The translations under genes and the position numbers were made by a program. Under the pieces are notes generated by a model. The model saw only the letters and a list, made by a program, of their open reading frames with translations, was not told the origin of the DNA and made no database searches. 64,000 bases of DNA from Lacunisphaera limnophila (GTDB lineage Bacteria; Verrucomicrobiota; Verrucomicrobiia; Opitutales; Opitutaceae). Of this stretch, positions 1 through 8,590 are shown piece after piece; position 1 is the stretch's first letter, and every line of letters begins with the position of its first letter. The DNA lies in assembly GCF_001746835.1 (NCBI RefSeq), contig NZ_CP016094.1:3239501-3303500 (forward strand). Direction: 5' to 3'.

Positions 1-177
1 GATCCAGTCGAGCAGGGCGCGTTCAAAACCGATGTCGTAGCCGAGCCGCTCGGACTCGATCCACTTGTGCTTCAGGATCTCCTCCCGCTCCGCCAAAAAC
101 TCCTGGTAAAGGCTCGAATGCTTTACGAATTCGCGGCTGTCGCTGCTCTCGGTGGGATGGGGGGGAGCGGATGACAT
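1..177 (-). CDS. Conserved small hypothetical protein, 3' end outside the window
   Basis: An ATG at 177 (minus strand) opens a frame that runs off the left edge after 59 codons. The visible protein begins MSSAPPHPTESSDSREF and then has a charged helical segment with the pattern EEILKHKW, SERLGYDIGFE and ALLDW. This resembles short conserved bacterial proteins of unknown role that share an E-E-I-L-x-x-K-W and D-I-G-F-E core; I cannot name the family. No signal peptide or membrane segment is visible. The gene is transcribed away from the Mrp-like gene's 3' end, across a gap of about 107 bases. Confidence 0.6.
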   Translation of the reverse strand, partial: MSSAPPHPTESSDSREFVKHSSLYQEFLAEREEILKHKWIESERLGYDIGFERALLDWI

Positions 178-284
178 GAGGAACTCAGCTACAATACAGA
201 GGGTTCCAGACTGGTCTGGTCGGCAGTGAATGGCCCGGCTTCTGCGTCATGTGGGCGTACGGTAGAGGTCTCGTCTCGCGCGTG

Positions 285-1361
285 TCAACTCGCGTGCGGC
301 ACTTTCAAACGGGTCAGCAACGCCGCGGCGATTTCGCGGAAGACGGCCGCGGGCCGTCCGCCGGGTGCGCTCACCGTCACCGGCTGGCCGCTGTCGCCGC
401 CGGCGCGGATGTCCGCATAAAGCGGCACCTGTCCGAGGAGCACCGTGCCGAGTTGCTCGGCGATGGTGGCGCCGCCGCCCTCGCCAAAGAGTGCCTGGCG
501 CTGCCCGTTGGCATCCTCGAACCAGCTCATGTTCTCGGCCACGCCGAGCAGGGGGACGTTGACCTTCTGGAACATCAGACCGCCCTTGCGCGCCACGTTG
601 GTGGCAGCCGGCTGCGGGGTCGTGACGAGGATGGCGCCGTCCAGCGGCAGGGTCTGGACCAGGGAAAGCTGGGCATCGCCCGTGCCCGGAGGCAGATCCA
701 CCAACAGCACGTCGAGTTCGCCCCATTTCACGTTTTGGACGAACTGTTGAATAGTTTTCATGATCATCGGCCCGCGCCAGACGACCGGGGTGTTGTCATC
801 CACCAGGAAACCCATGGACATGACCTTCACGCCAAAGCGCTCCAGCGGCACCAGGGTCTCGCCGTCCACCTCGGGCCGGCTGCCGCCGAGCCCCATCATG
901 AGCGGCACGGACGGGCCGTAGATGTCGCAATCCATCAGGCCGACACGCCCGGGGAGGCCGCTTTTTTCCAAGATCTGGGCGAGGGCACAGGCGAGATTGA
1001 CCGCAAAGGTGGATTTGCCCACGCCGCCCTTGCCGGAGGCGATCGCAACGGAGTGCTTCAGGCCGGCCGGCGTGGTGCCGCCTCCCAGATTGGCCTGGCC
1101 AGGGGCCGGGGGGGCCTTGGCGGCGGAAACGGCCAGCTCGATGATCACGTCCTTCACGCCTGGCTGGGCGCGGAGGCATTTCTCGATCTCCGCCTTGAGC
1201 ATCGTCGGGACCTTGGGATCCGAGGTGGTGATCGCCACGGAGACCTTGGCCGTGCCGTCGGCAAAGGCCGCGGAGCGCACCAGCCCGAAGGACACGATGT
1301 CCCGGCTGAAACCGGGGTACTTCACTTGCTTCAGGGCTTCCTTGATGGTGTCGGCGGTCAC
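285..1361 (-). CDS. Mrp/NBP35 (ApbC)-family P-loop ATPase
   Basis: 358 aa from a GTG start at 1361, chosen because the protein similarity starts there (VTADTIKEALKQV) and the longer frame runs back over the divergent gene. Residues 1-80 form a MIP18/DUF59-type domain. Residues about 105-350 are the Mrp ATPase, with a deviant Walker A (SGKGGVGKST, residues 109-118) and the DLPPGTGD motif. Family members act as Fe-S cluster carriers or scaffolds in the cytoplasm. Oddity: the usual CxxC after the ENMS motif is absent (ENMSWFEDANGQ leads directly to FGEGGG), so classical cluster binding through those cysteines is not expected. No clear Shine-Dalgarno supports the GTG. Confidence 0.9.
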   Translation of the reverse strand: MTADTIKEALKQVKYPGFSRDIVSFGLVRSAAFADGTAKVSVAITTSDPKVPTMLKAEIEKCLRAQPGVKDVIIELAVSAAKAPPAPGQANLGGGTTPAGLKHSVAIASGKGGVGKSTFAVNLACALAQILEKSGLPGRVGLMDCDIYGPSVPLMMGLGGSRPEVDGETLVPLERFGVKVMSMGFLVDDNTPVVWRGPMIMKTIQQFVQNVKWGELDVLLVDLPPGTGDAQLSLVQTLPLDGAILVTTPQPAATNVARKGGLMFQKVNVPLLGVAENMSWFEDANGQRQALFGEGGGATIAEQLGTVLLGQVPLYADIRAGGDSGQPVTVSAPGGRPAAVFREIAAALLTRLKVPHAS

Positions 1362-1473
1362 AGGGATGGGAAAATGGCTTGGAAAACGAGGCGCTTTGAC
1401 CTTGTGAGTAGGGTGCGGGGAGTAAAACAAAAACCCCGTCGAACTTTCCTCATTACTTTTCGTCCCACCTTCC

Positions 1474-2649
1474 ATGCGTAACGCTATTTCCTTCCTCCTG
1501 GCCTGCACCCTCCTGGTCTCCGCCTTCGCCCAGCGCGACATCGGCGTCATCGACGTCAAAGGCGACGCCAACGTGCTCGGCCTCTCGCTGAGTTCCTCCT
1601 CCCCCGAACTCCAGAATCTCGCGCTCACCGCCTTCAACGCCCACGGTCGCTTCAAGCTGCTCGCCAGCGGCGCCAGCTACGCGGTGAACTTCGCCCCCGC
1701 CGGCGCCAGCTCCGTGACCGTCACGATCACGCGCGGAGGCGCCACGGTCCATACCCAGACCGTGTCCGGGACCAACCAACGCAACGCCCTGCTGCGCGCC
1801 GCCGACGTGGCGGTGACAAAGATGAGCGGCCTGCGCGGCTGGTTCGCCGGCAAACTCGCCTTCGTCGGCGAGCGCACCGGCAAGCCCGAGGTCTACACCG
1901 CCGACCTGTTCTTCGGCGACCTCGTGAAGTGGACCAGCGACGGCAAGCAGGTGATGGGCCCGCGCTGGGCGCCCGACGGCTCGAAGATCGTCTACACCAG
2001 CTACCGCACGAGTTTCCCCGATATCTACCAGATCGATTTCGCCACGCGCCGCATTTCTTTGCTCGCCAGCTTCAAGGGCACCAACAGCGGCGGTCGCTTC
2101 AGCCCCGATGGCAGCCGGCTCGCCATGGTGCTTTCGGGCGAGGGCAACCCCGAGGTTTACGTGGGCAACGCCTCCGCCCGCCAGCTCCGCCGCCTCACCA
2201 ACAACCAGTCGGTCGAGGCCTCGCCGACCTTCTCGCCTGACGGCGGCCGCGTGCTCTACGTGTCTGATTCCGCCGGCGGTCCGCAGCTCTACACGCTCCC
2301 GGTCAACGGCGGTTCGCCGACCCGGCTCGCCACGAACATTTCCAAATACTGCGCCGAGCCCGACTGGAGCGCCGCCGACCCGTCCAAGATCGTCTTCACC
2401 GCCGGCGTGGGCCGCGGTTACCAGTCCGCGGTGTTTGATATGAAGGCCGGCTCCAGCAAGATCATCACCAAGGCCCCGACCGATGCGATCGAGCCAGTCT
2501 GGCTCGCCGACGGCCGCCACTTCATCTGCACCTTCCGCGCCGCCAACACCAAGAGCCTCTACATCGTCGACTCCGAGTCCGGCAAGGCGACCCGCCTGAG
2601 CCCCGCGGCTTTCGGCAACGCCGGCAACGCCAGCTACCTCGCGCCGTAG
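1474..2649 (+). CDS. TolB-like periplasmic beta-propeller protein
   Basis: 391 aa with a cleavable-looking signal peptide (MRNAISFLLACTLLVSAFAQ). After an N-terminal alpha/beta region (about residues 20-140) come repeated PD40/WD40-like blades, including WAPDGSKIVYTS, FSPDGSRLAMVL and FSPDGGRVLYVS, as in TolB. In Proteobacteria TolB works with Pal at the outer membrane. No tolA, tolQ, tolR or pal gene lies nearby, so the assignment is to the fold and family, not to a proven Tol complex. The next gene starts 3 bases after the stop, which suggests co-transcription with the YmdB-like gene. It is divergent from the Mrp-like gene, with a 112-base shared upstream region. Confidence 0.88.
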   Translation: MRNAISFLLACTLLVSAFAQRDIGVIDVKGDANVLGLSLSSSSPELQNLALTAFNAHGRFKLLASGASYAVNFAPAGASSVTVTITRGGATVHTQTVSGTNQRNALLRAADVAVTKMSGLRGWFAGKLAFVGERTGKPEVYTADLFFGDLVKWTSDGKQVMGPRWAPDGSKIVYTSYRTSFPDIYQIDFATRRISLLASFKGTNSGGRFSPDGSRLAMVLSGEGNPEVYVGNASARQLRRLTNNQSVEASPTFSPDGGRVLYVSDSAGGPQLYTLPVNGGSPTRLATNISKYCAEPDWSAADPSKIVFTAGVGRGYQSAVFDMKAGSSKIITKAPTDAIEPVWLADGRHFICTFRAANTKSLYIVDSESGKATRLSPAAFGNAGNASYLAP

Positions 2650-2652
2650 TTC

Positions 2653-3432
2653 ATGAGGCTCCTCTTCATCGGCGACATCGTGGGCAAGCCCGGGCGCGAG
2701 CTCGTCACCGCCACGGTCGGCCGGCTGAAGGCGGAGCGTGGCATCGATTTCATCATCGCCAATGGCGAGAACGCCGCCGCCGGTTCCGGCATCACCGGCG
2801 CCATCGCCTCCAGTCTTCGCGAGGCCGGGGTCGACGCGATCACCCTCGGCGACCACGTCTGGGACCAGAAGGGTTTCGAGGCCGACATCAAGACGCTGGA
2901 ATACGTCTGCCGGCCGGCGAACCTGCCCGCGGGCAATCCCGGCCGCGACCACCTGATCGTCGCGAAGGACGGCTTCCGTTTGCTCGTCTTCACCGTGCTC
3001 GGCCGCACCTTCATGGGCCTGAAGGCCGAGTGTCCTTTCCTCGCGGCGGATGCGCTGCTCGCCAGACTGGCCGGTACCTATGACGGCGCCATGGTTGAGA
3101 TCCATGCCGAGGCGACATCCGAGAAACAGGCGCTGGGCTGGCACCTCGCCGGCCGCGCCACCGCCGTGCTGGGCACGCACACCCACGTGGCCACGGCCGA
3201 CACCGCGGTCCTGCGCGGGCACACGGCCTTCCAGTGCGATGTCGGGATGACGGGACCGCACGAATCCGTGCTGGGCCGGCAGATCGAGCCCGTGCTCGGC
3301 CGGTTCCTCGACGGGATGCCGCGACGCTACGAGATCGCCACCGGCGACAACCGGCTCTCCGCCGCGCTCGTGGAGTTCACCGCCACCGGCCAGGCGACCT
3401 CCGTCGAGTGGCTGCAGGTCCGGGCCGGGTAG
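2653..3432 (+). CDS. YmdB-like (TIGR00282 family) metallophosphoesterase
   Basis: 259 aa. The metal-binding motifs run in order: GDIVGKPGR near the N-terminus, ANGENAA, LGDHVWDQ and GTHTHVATAD near residue 175. Length and motifs match the TIGR00282/YmdB family of cytoplasmic phosphodiesterases, for which 2',3'-cyclic mononucleotide hydrolysis has been shown in Bacillus. The start lies 3 bases after the TolB-like stop. The physiological substrate here is not evident from context. Confidence 0.9.
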   Translation: MRLLFIGDIVGKPGRELVTATVGRLKAERGIDFIIANGENAAAGSGITGAIASSLREAGVDAITLGDHVWDQKGFEADIKTLEYVCRPANLPAGNPGRDHLIVAKDGFRLLVFTVLGRTFMGLKAECPFLAADALLARLAGTYDGAMVEIHAEATSEKQALGWHLAGRATAVLGTHTHVATADTAVLRGHTAFQCDVGMTGPHESVLGRQIEPVLGRFLDGMPRRYEIATGDNRLSAALVEFTATGQATSVEWLQVRAG

Positions 3433-3499
3433 GGGATCTTGGCGTGGTTCATGGATTCCCTTTTTGCGGTATTTGTGCTTTCTGTGGCCGATCCCCTTC

Positions 3500-4351
3500 A
3501 TGAAATTCTCCCAACCCGCGGCTGATGTCCTCGTGCCGGACCGCCGGCCCCTCGCCGCGGCGCTGGCGCGCACCACGCATCTCTGCCTCGCCGCGCACCA
3601 GGACGACATCGAGATCATGGCCTATCACGGCATCGCGACCTGCCACGGCCGGAAGGACCGCGGTTTCACGGGCGTGGTCGTGACCGATGGCGCCGGCAGC
3701 CCGCGCACGGGCCGGTTCGCAAACTATACCGACGAGCAAATGAAAACCGTGCGCCGCGACGAGCAGCGCCGGGCTGCTCGGCTGGGGAAATACGCGGCGG
3801 TCATTCAGCTCGCACACCCGAGTCAGGTCGTGAAGGACGCCAAGGACGACCGCGTGCGGACGGAGCTGGCGGCCATCCTGCGCGCCGCCGCCGCGGAGGT
3901 CGTCTATCTGCACAATCCCGCCGACAAGCATGACACCCATGTCGCGGTTTTCCTGCGTTGCCTCGAGGCCCTGCGCAGCCTGCCGAAGAGCCGGCGGCCC
4001 AAGCAGGTCCTCGGCTGCGAAGTCTGGCGCAACCTCGACTGGCTGGTGGACGCGGACAAGGTGTTGCTCGACGACTCGCCGCGTCCGGCCCTCGCGGCGA
4101 AGCTGATCGGTGCGTTCCAGTCGCAGATCGCCGGCGGCAAGCGTTATGACCGCGCGATTGCCGGCCGGCGCCTGGCCAACGCCACCTTCCACACCTCGCA
4201 CGCCACCGACGCCGCGCAGGCCGTCACGTGGGCGATGGATCTCACGCCGCTGATCCACGATGACCAGCTTTCCGTCGAGCAATTCACCCTCGCTCACCTC
4301 GACCGGCTGCGGGCCGACATCACGGCGCGGTTGCGGCACTTCAAGATCTGA
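3500..4351 (+). CDS. PIG-L/LmbE-family deacetylase
   Basis: 283 aa from ATG at 3500 (MKFSQPAADV). An upstream in-frame ATG at 3464 only adds repeat-like sequence and was rejected. The zinc site signature is AHQDDIEIMAYHG (residues about 32-44, normally AHPDD), with a later histidine motif NPADKHDTHV. Family members are zinc-dependent N-deacetylases acting on GlcNAc-type substrates such as GlcNAc-PI, mycothiol or bacillithiol precursors. The local context does not specify a substrate. The gap before it (3433-3499) is half of a dyad-type repeat (see findings). Confidence 0.87.
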   Translation: MKFSQPAADVLVPDRRPLAAALARTTHLCLAAHQDDIEIMAYHGIATCHGRKDRGFTGVVVTDGAGSPRTGRFANYTDEQMKTVRRDEQRRAARLGKYAAVIQLAHPSQVVKDAKDDRVRTELAAILRAAAAEVVYLHNPADKHDTHVAVFLRCLEALRSLPKSRRPKQVLGCEVWRNLDWLVDADKVLLDDSPRPALAAKLIGAFQSQIAGGKRYDRAIAGRRLANATFHTSHATDAAQAVTWAMDLTPLIHDDQLSVEQFTLAHLDRLRADITARLRHFKI

Positions 4352-4353
4352 GC

Positions 4354-4434
4354 ATCGCGAAAACGCGGAGGAGCGGAACCGCGAAAGTGGGGAAAAGTCG
4401 ACTCGGTGCTTCCGTCCTTCCGCCTTTCCGCGAT
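4354..4434. repeat. Intergenic imperfect inverted repeat
   Basis: Arms 4354-4377 and 4411-4434 are about 24 bases long, differ at a few positions and are separated by about 33 bases. They fill the gap between the PIG-L and OsmC genes. The arm text (ATCGCG, then GCGGA-rich) is of the dyad type seen in many gaps of this window. It may form a hairpin in the transcript. Confidence 0.6.
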
Positions 4435-4490
4435 CAGTTTGGGTAAGATCTTTTCTGGTGTTCGGGGCGAATTTTGTGATTACCTCCGCC

Positions 4491-4904
4491 ATGGTCAAAA
4501 GCACCGGCACTTACACGGGTGGGTTGAACTGCCAGCTCACGCACGGTCCCTCGGGCAAGGTCATCGAAACCGACGCCCCGGTGGACAACCACGGTCGCGG
4601 CGCGGCGTTCTCGCCGACCGATCTGACGGCGGCCTCGCTCGCCTCGTGCATGGTCACGACCATGGCGATCGCGGCCAAACTCAAGCTCGGGTACGACATC
4701 CCGGGTCTGCGCTGGGAGGTGACCAAGGAGATGTCAGCCGACAAGCCGCGCCGCATCGTGCGGCTCGCCGTGCAGATCTGGCTGCCCTTTTCCAAGGCCA
4801 AGGATCCCGCGGGCGTCCTCGAACACGCCGCGCTCAACTGTCCGGTCGCGGCGAGTCTCCATCCGTCGGTGGAGAAGCCGGTGACTTTGCACTGGGCGGA
4901 GTAG
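4491..4904 (+). CDS. OsmC/Ohr-family peroxiredoxin
   Basis: 137 aa from ATG at 4491 (MVKSTGTYTG). The two catalytic cysteines of the OsmC/Ohr family are visible: Cys53 in LASCMVTTMAI and Cys117 in LNCPVAASLHP. Family members reduce organic hydroperoxides in the cytoplasm through this thiol pair. Length is typical. No regulator of the OhrR type is adjacent. Confidence 0.9.
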   Translation: MVKSTGTYTGGLNCQLTHGPSGKVIETDAPVDNHGRGAAFSPTDLTAASLASCMVTTMAIAAKLKLGYDIPGLRWEVTKEMSADKPRRIVRLAVQIWLPFSKAKDPAGVLEHAALNCPVAASLHPSVEKPVTLHWAE

Positions 4905-4930
4905 GTTGGGGCCGGTCGCCGGCCACGCTC

Positions 4931-5392
4931 TCACTTCACCACGTTGTTGAACCGGTAGGTGGTGTTGAAGATCAGCTCCGTGTCATCCACGCCGATCCGC
5001 ACCTTGATCGTGCCGGTGGCGGCATTCTTTCGGTCGGCCCGGCCGGTGACATACCGGGGCTTGTTCTTGTGGCTGGTGGCCTCGCCCTTGAACTCGATGC
5101 GCTCCCCGCGGGCGAGTCGCTCCAGATCGGCGGGAGGCAGCGTGATGGTGATGCGGCCGGTTTCGCTCCAGAAAAACCAGGGCCAGACCTTGGCCTCGTA
5201 GGTGGTGGAAAACGTGTCGCCCTCGCGCCGGAACTCCCCGGTCGTGAGCGCCACGCTGCCGACGTAGATGGACGTCTTGACCGGCGCCATCGTCACGGAG
5301 TCCCACTCGCCGAGGGGCCGGGTGGTGTCCGCCCGCAGGCCGGCCACAGCGGCCAGCACCAGCAGGGAGCACAGAATCCGGATGCACATCAT
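4931..5392 (-). CDS. Hypothetical secreted protein
   Basis: 153 aa. The start is at 5392 or the next codon at 5389 ([11 protein letters not shown]), followed by a hydrophobic signal segment ending near GLRADT. The mature part is small and probably beta-rich, with [16 protein letters not shown] and [12 protein letters not shown] segments. I do not recognise a family. It converges on osmC with only 26 bases between the stops. Its upstream region contains the perfect dyad at 5452-5534. Confidence 0.7.
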   Translation of the reverse strand: MMCIRILCSLLVLAAVAGLRADTTRPLGEWDSVTMAPVKTSIYVGSVALTTGEFRREGDTFSTTYEAKVWPWFFWSETGRITITLPPADLERLARGERIEFKGEATSHKNKPRYVTGRADRKNAATGTIKVRIGVDDTELIFNTTYRFNNVVK

Positions 5393-5451
5393 GGGTGAGT
5401 CACGATGCGGCGCCGAAGGTTGCAGGCAAATGGGAAAGAAGGGGCGGGCAG

Positions 5452-5534
5452 TTGTAGGGCGGGGTCGCCGAACCCTGCCTTCGTTCGAATGCGATATCAC
5501 GTTCGAGGCGGGGTTCGGCGACCCCGCCCTACAA
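5452..5534. repeat. Perfect 23-bp inverted repeat between divergent genes
   Basis: Arms 5452-5474 and 5512-5534 are exact reverse complements over 23 bases (starting TTGTAGGGCGGGG), with a 37-base spacer. The element lies between the divergent secreted-protein gene and argH. A related, less perfect dyad starting TTGTAGCC lies at 38743-38815, so this is a dispersed family. Confidence 0.85.
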
Positions 5535-5585
5535 CCTGCAAATATGCGTTGCCAAGGGAGACGGCGGGCCGTTGCTTGGCCCCCT

Positions 5586-6986
5586 ATGGCAAAGCAGGCT
5601 CAAGCCACGTGGGGCGGACGGTTCTCGGCGGGTCCCGCCGGGCTGATGCTCCGTTTCAGCGAATCCGTTTCCTTTGACCACCGGCTGGCGTCCTTCGACA
5701 TCGCCGGCAGCAAGGCGCACTCCGCCATGCTCGCGCACGTGGGGCTCATCACGAAGACCGAGCGGGATGCCATCCACCGCGGCCTCGACGCCATCCTGGG
5801 GGAGATCGAGGCGGGGAAATTCAAGTGGCAGACGCAGCTGGAGGACGTGCACATGAACATCGAGCAGGCGCTGACCCAGCGCGTGCCCGCCGCCGCCAAG
5901 CTGCACACCGCCCGGAGCCGCAACGACCAGGTCGCGACCGACATGCGGCTCTATTTCAAGGCCGCCTGCGCCGACCTCATCGCGCGGATCACCGGCGCCC
6001 AGCGGGCCATCCTGCAGGTGGCGGAGAAAAATGCCTCCGTCCTGATCCCCGGCTACACCCACCTGCAGCGCGCGCAGCCGGTGTTCCTCGCGCACCACCT
6101 CTTCGCCTACCTGGAAATGCTCGAGCGGGATGCGGAGCGTTTCGCCGCGATTGCGGACCAGGCCAACTGGTGCCCACTCGGCTCGGGCGCCATCGCCGGC
6201 ACCACGCTGCCCATTGACCGCGAATTCACCGCCCGGGCCCTCGGCTTTGTTGACACCCGCGGCCGGCCGCGCGTCACGCAGAACAGCATGGACACCGTCG
6301 CCGACCGCGACGTCTTCATCGGCTTCGCCGCCGCCTGCGCCACGGCGGGCGTGCACCTTTCCCGGATGGCCGAGGACCTGATCCTGTGGATGAGCGCGGA
6401 GTTTGGCTTCGTGGATCTGCCCGACACCTTCTGCACCGGCTCCAGCCTGATGCCGCAGAAGAAGAACCCCGATTCGATGGAGCTGATCCGGGGCAAGTCC
6501 GCGCGCCTGCAGGGCAACCTGCACACCCTGCTCGTGCTCACGAAGGGCCTGCCGCTCACTTACAACCGGGACCTGCAGGAGGACAAGCCGCCGGTTTTCG
6601 ACAGCCACGACCAGACGGCCCTCTGCCTCGACGTCCTTGCCGGCACCTTCGCCGGGATGACGGTGAAAACGAAACGCTGTGCAGCCGCCGTGGCCGATCC
6701 CGCGCTGCTCGCCACCGACCTGGCCGATTATCTCGTCCGCGCCGGGGTGCCGTTCCGCACCGCGCACCACGCGGTGGGCGCGGTCGTCAAACTCGCTGAA
6801 CAGCAGGGCGTCGCCCTCAACGCCCTCGCGCTCGCCGACGTGCAGACGGTGCACGCGGCGTTCAAGGCCGATTGGGTCGAGTGCTTTGACCTGACCAAGG
6901 CCATGGCCCGCCGCACGGGCACCGGCATGCCCGGCCCGGCCCAGGTCCGGCGGCAGTTCGCCCGCTGGCGGAAGTTGCTCGGGTGA
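5586..6986 (+). CDS. argH: Argininosuccinate lyase
   Basis: 466 aa from ATG at 5586 ([14 protein letters not shown]), the usual length. It cleaves argininosuccinate to arginine and fumarate in the last step of arginine synthesis, as a cytoplasmic homotetramer. The fumarase-superfamily signature [12 protein letters not shown] is present near residue 292, along with [12 protein letters not shown] and the early WGGRF motif. No other arg gene is nearby. The longer open frame upstream covers the dyad repeat and the divergent gene's promoter region and was rejected. Confidence 0.96.
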   Translation: MAKQAQATWGGRFSAGPAGLMLRFSESVSFDHRLASFDIAGSKAHSAMLAHVGLITKTERDAIHRGLDAILGEIEAGKFKWQTQLEDVHMNIEQALTQRVPAAAKLHTARSRNDQVATDMRLYFKAACADLIARITGAQRAILQVAEKNASVLIPGYTHLQRAQPVFLAHHLFAYLEMLERDAERFAAIADQANWCPLGSGAIAGTTLPIDREFTARALGFVDTRGRPRVTQNSMDTVADRDVFIGFAAACATAGVHLSRMAEDLILWMSAEFGFVDLPDTFCTGSSLMPQKKNPDSMELIRGKSARLQGNLHTLLVLTKGLPLTYNRDLQEDKPPVFDSHDQTALCLDVLAGTFAGMTVKTKRCAAAVADPALLATDLADYLVRAGVPFRTAHHAVGAVVKLAEQQGVALNALALADVQTVHAAFKADWVECFDLTKAMARRTGTGMPGPAQVRRQFARWRKLLG

Positions 6987-7036
6987 TCCCCTGAAATCGC
7001 GGAAACGTGGAGGCGGACCTTCGCAAAATGCCGTCT

Positions 7037-7116
7037 CACGCAAAGTCGCAAAGCCGCGAAGGAGGGTACCCTGTCCATGATGAATAGTCTTCTTTGCGTC
7101 TCTGCGACTTGGCGTG
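7037..7116. repeat. Intergenic imperfect inverted repeat (CACGCAAAG type)
   Basis: The left arm at 7037-7062 (CACGCAAAGTCGCAAAG...) and the right arm at about 7089-7116 are imperfect reverse complements with a spacer of about 26 bases. The element occupies the argH-MFS gap and ends within 10 bases of the first plausible MFS start codon, so it could affect the start region of that message. Confidence 0.7.
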
Positions 7117-7125
7117 CGCACAGGT

Positions 7126-8547
7126 ATGGATGGCACGGGCCGAACCTCGGCCGCTGACGCCATGGCGTTCTTCACCCCGCAGCGCGATCCCGGGCTTTAT
7201 CCCTACCGCCAGGGGCTGTACTTCGCGTTCTTCAACGCGATGAACTGGCAGATCGCCACGGCCACCCCGACCGTGTTGTTCATGGCCTACCTCGGGGCCG
7301 ACTCGTTCGAGACCGGTCTGGTTTATGCGTGGCCGCTGTTGCTGACTCCGATCCAGGTGTTTGCCACGGTCCTGCTGCCCCGGCTTGGCTTCAAGCGTCT
7401 GACTCTGGCAGGGTGGGGGGCGCGGAGCTGGTTTTTGGTCGTACCGCTGGGCATTGCCCTGTTGGCACCGGCCAAACCCCTGCCGTGGATGATCCCGGCG
7501 ATGGTGGCCGCGATGTTCTTTTACTCCGTGAGCCGGTCGGTCGGCGCGGCGGCCATCACCACCTGGCTGCAGGGTCTCGTGCCCGCCGAGGTGCGCGGGC
7601 GCTACTGGTCGACCGACCAGATCATGGGCGGGGCCGCCTCCATCGGCACGCTCCTGCTGTGTGCGGCGACCTTCACCTGGCTGCCGGCGTCCACGGCGTT
7701 TTCCCTGCAATACGTGTTCAGTATCGCCGGGGCCTGGCTGGCGTTCCGGTGTCTGCGGGCCTTGCCCGATATCGAGCGGCCGACGGTGATGAGCCTCACC
7801 ACCATTCGGACCGAGACGCCGCGGCATCTCTTCGGGCCGGGCCTGTTCCGGCCCTATCTGTGGTTGGCGGTGTTGTTCTACGTCGTAACGATCCCGCTGG
7901 TGCCGTTCGGGGCTTATTACCTGAAGGTCGCCGAGGGCATTTCCCCGGCGGTGATCATGGGTTGCACGATCGTGCAGTATACCGGCGTGATCACAGGCAA
8001 CTGGTTCATGCGTTCACGCATCGACCGGACCGGGGCAAAACCGTTTCTGCGGGCTTCCTTTGTGCTCTACGCGCTGGTGGCCGCCGGTTGGCTGGCGGGC
8101 CTGCAGTGGCGTCCCGTCCTGCTCGGCCTCATGCCGGTCCTGTATTTTCTGCTCGGGGCCGGGGCGGGCATCTTCACGGCGGCCAACGTCAGTTACCTGG
8201 CCAAGATCCTGCCCCTCGCCGAACGGGCCCTGCCGGTCTCCCTGCATGGGGCGATGTGCTTCTGCCTCGGCGGGCTGGCGCCCATCGCCTGGGGCCTCCT
8301 CCTGAAGGGCGAGGGGGCCTTGCCCTCTGTGAACCTCGGGGCGTTCCAAGGGTTCTTCGTCTTCACGCTGGCCGGGGCGCTGGGGCTGGTGCTGCTGGTC
8401 AACCGGTTGAAGGAGGACCCCGGGCACGTGGACCCGCTGCTGGAGGGTGACTGGCTGTTCCGGCCCTTCCGCGTGGTGGCCTCGCTGGTCAAGCTCTCCG
8501 ACCCGGTGCGGACCCCGGGCCAGCCGCCCGAACCCGGGCAACGATAG
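7126..8547 (+). CDS. MFS-type membrane transporter
   Basis: About 473 aa from ATG at 7126; a second ATG at 7162 (MAFFTPQRD) is equally plausible and lies further from the upstream repeat. The protein has about 12 hydrophobic segments, including VLFMAYLGADSFETGLVYAW, AAMFFYSVSRSVGAAAI and the motif-A-like PAEVRGRYWSTDQ loop. This is an inner-membrane major facilitator; the substrate cannot be inferred. The C-terminal tail of about 40 residues is soluble. mutL begins 43 bases downstream on the same strand. Confidence 0.82.
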   Translation: MDGTGRTSAADAMAFFTPQRDPGLYPYRQGLYFAFFNAMNWQIATATPTVLFMAYLGADSFETGLVYAWPLLLTPIQVFATVLLPRLGFKRLTLAGWGARSWFLVVPLGIALLAPAKPLPWMIPAMVAAMFFYSVSRSVGAAAITTWLQGLVPAEVRGRYWSTDQIMGGAASIGTLLLCAATFTWLPASTAFSLQYVFSIAGAWLAFRCLRALPDIERPTVMSLTTIRTETPRHLFGPGLFRPYLWLAVLFYVVTIPLVPFGAYYLKVAEGISPAVIMGCTIVQYTGVITGNWFMRSRIDRTGAKPFLRASFVLYALVAAGWLAGLQWRPVLLGLMPVLYFLLGAGAGIFTAANVSYLAKILPLAERALPVSLHGAMCFCLGGLAPIAWGLLLKGEGALPSVNLGAFQGFFVFTLAGALGLVLLVNRLKEDPGHVDPLLEGDWLFRPFRVVASLVKLSDPVRTPGQPPEPGQR

Positions 8548-8590
8548 ACTCGCCGTCGGCGGTATTTTTCTGCACGTTGCGCTTTTTCCC

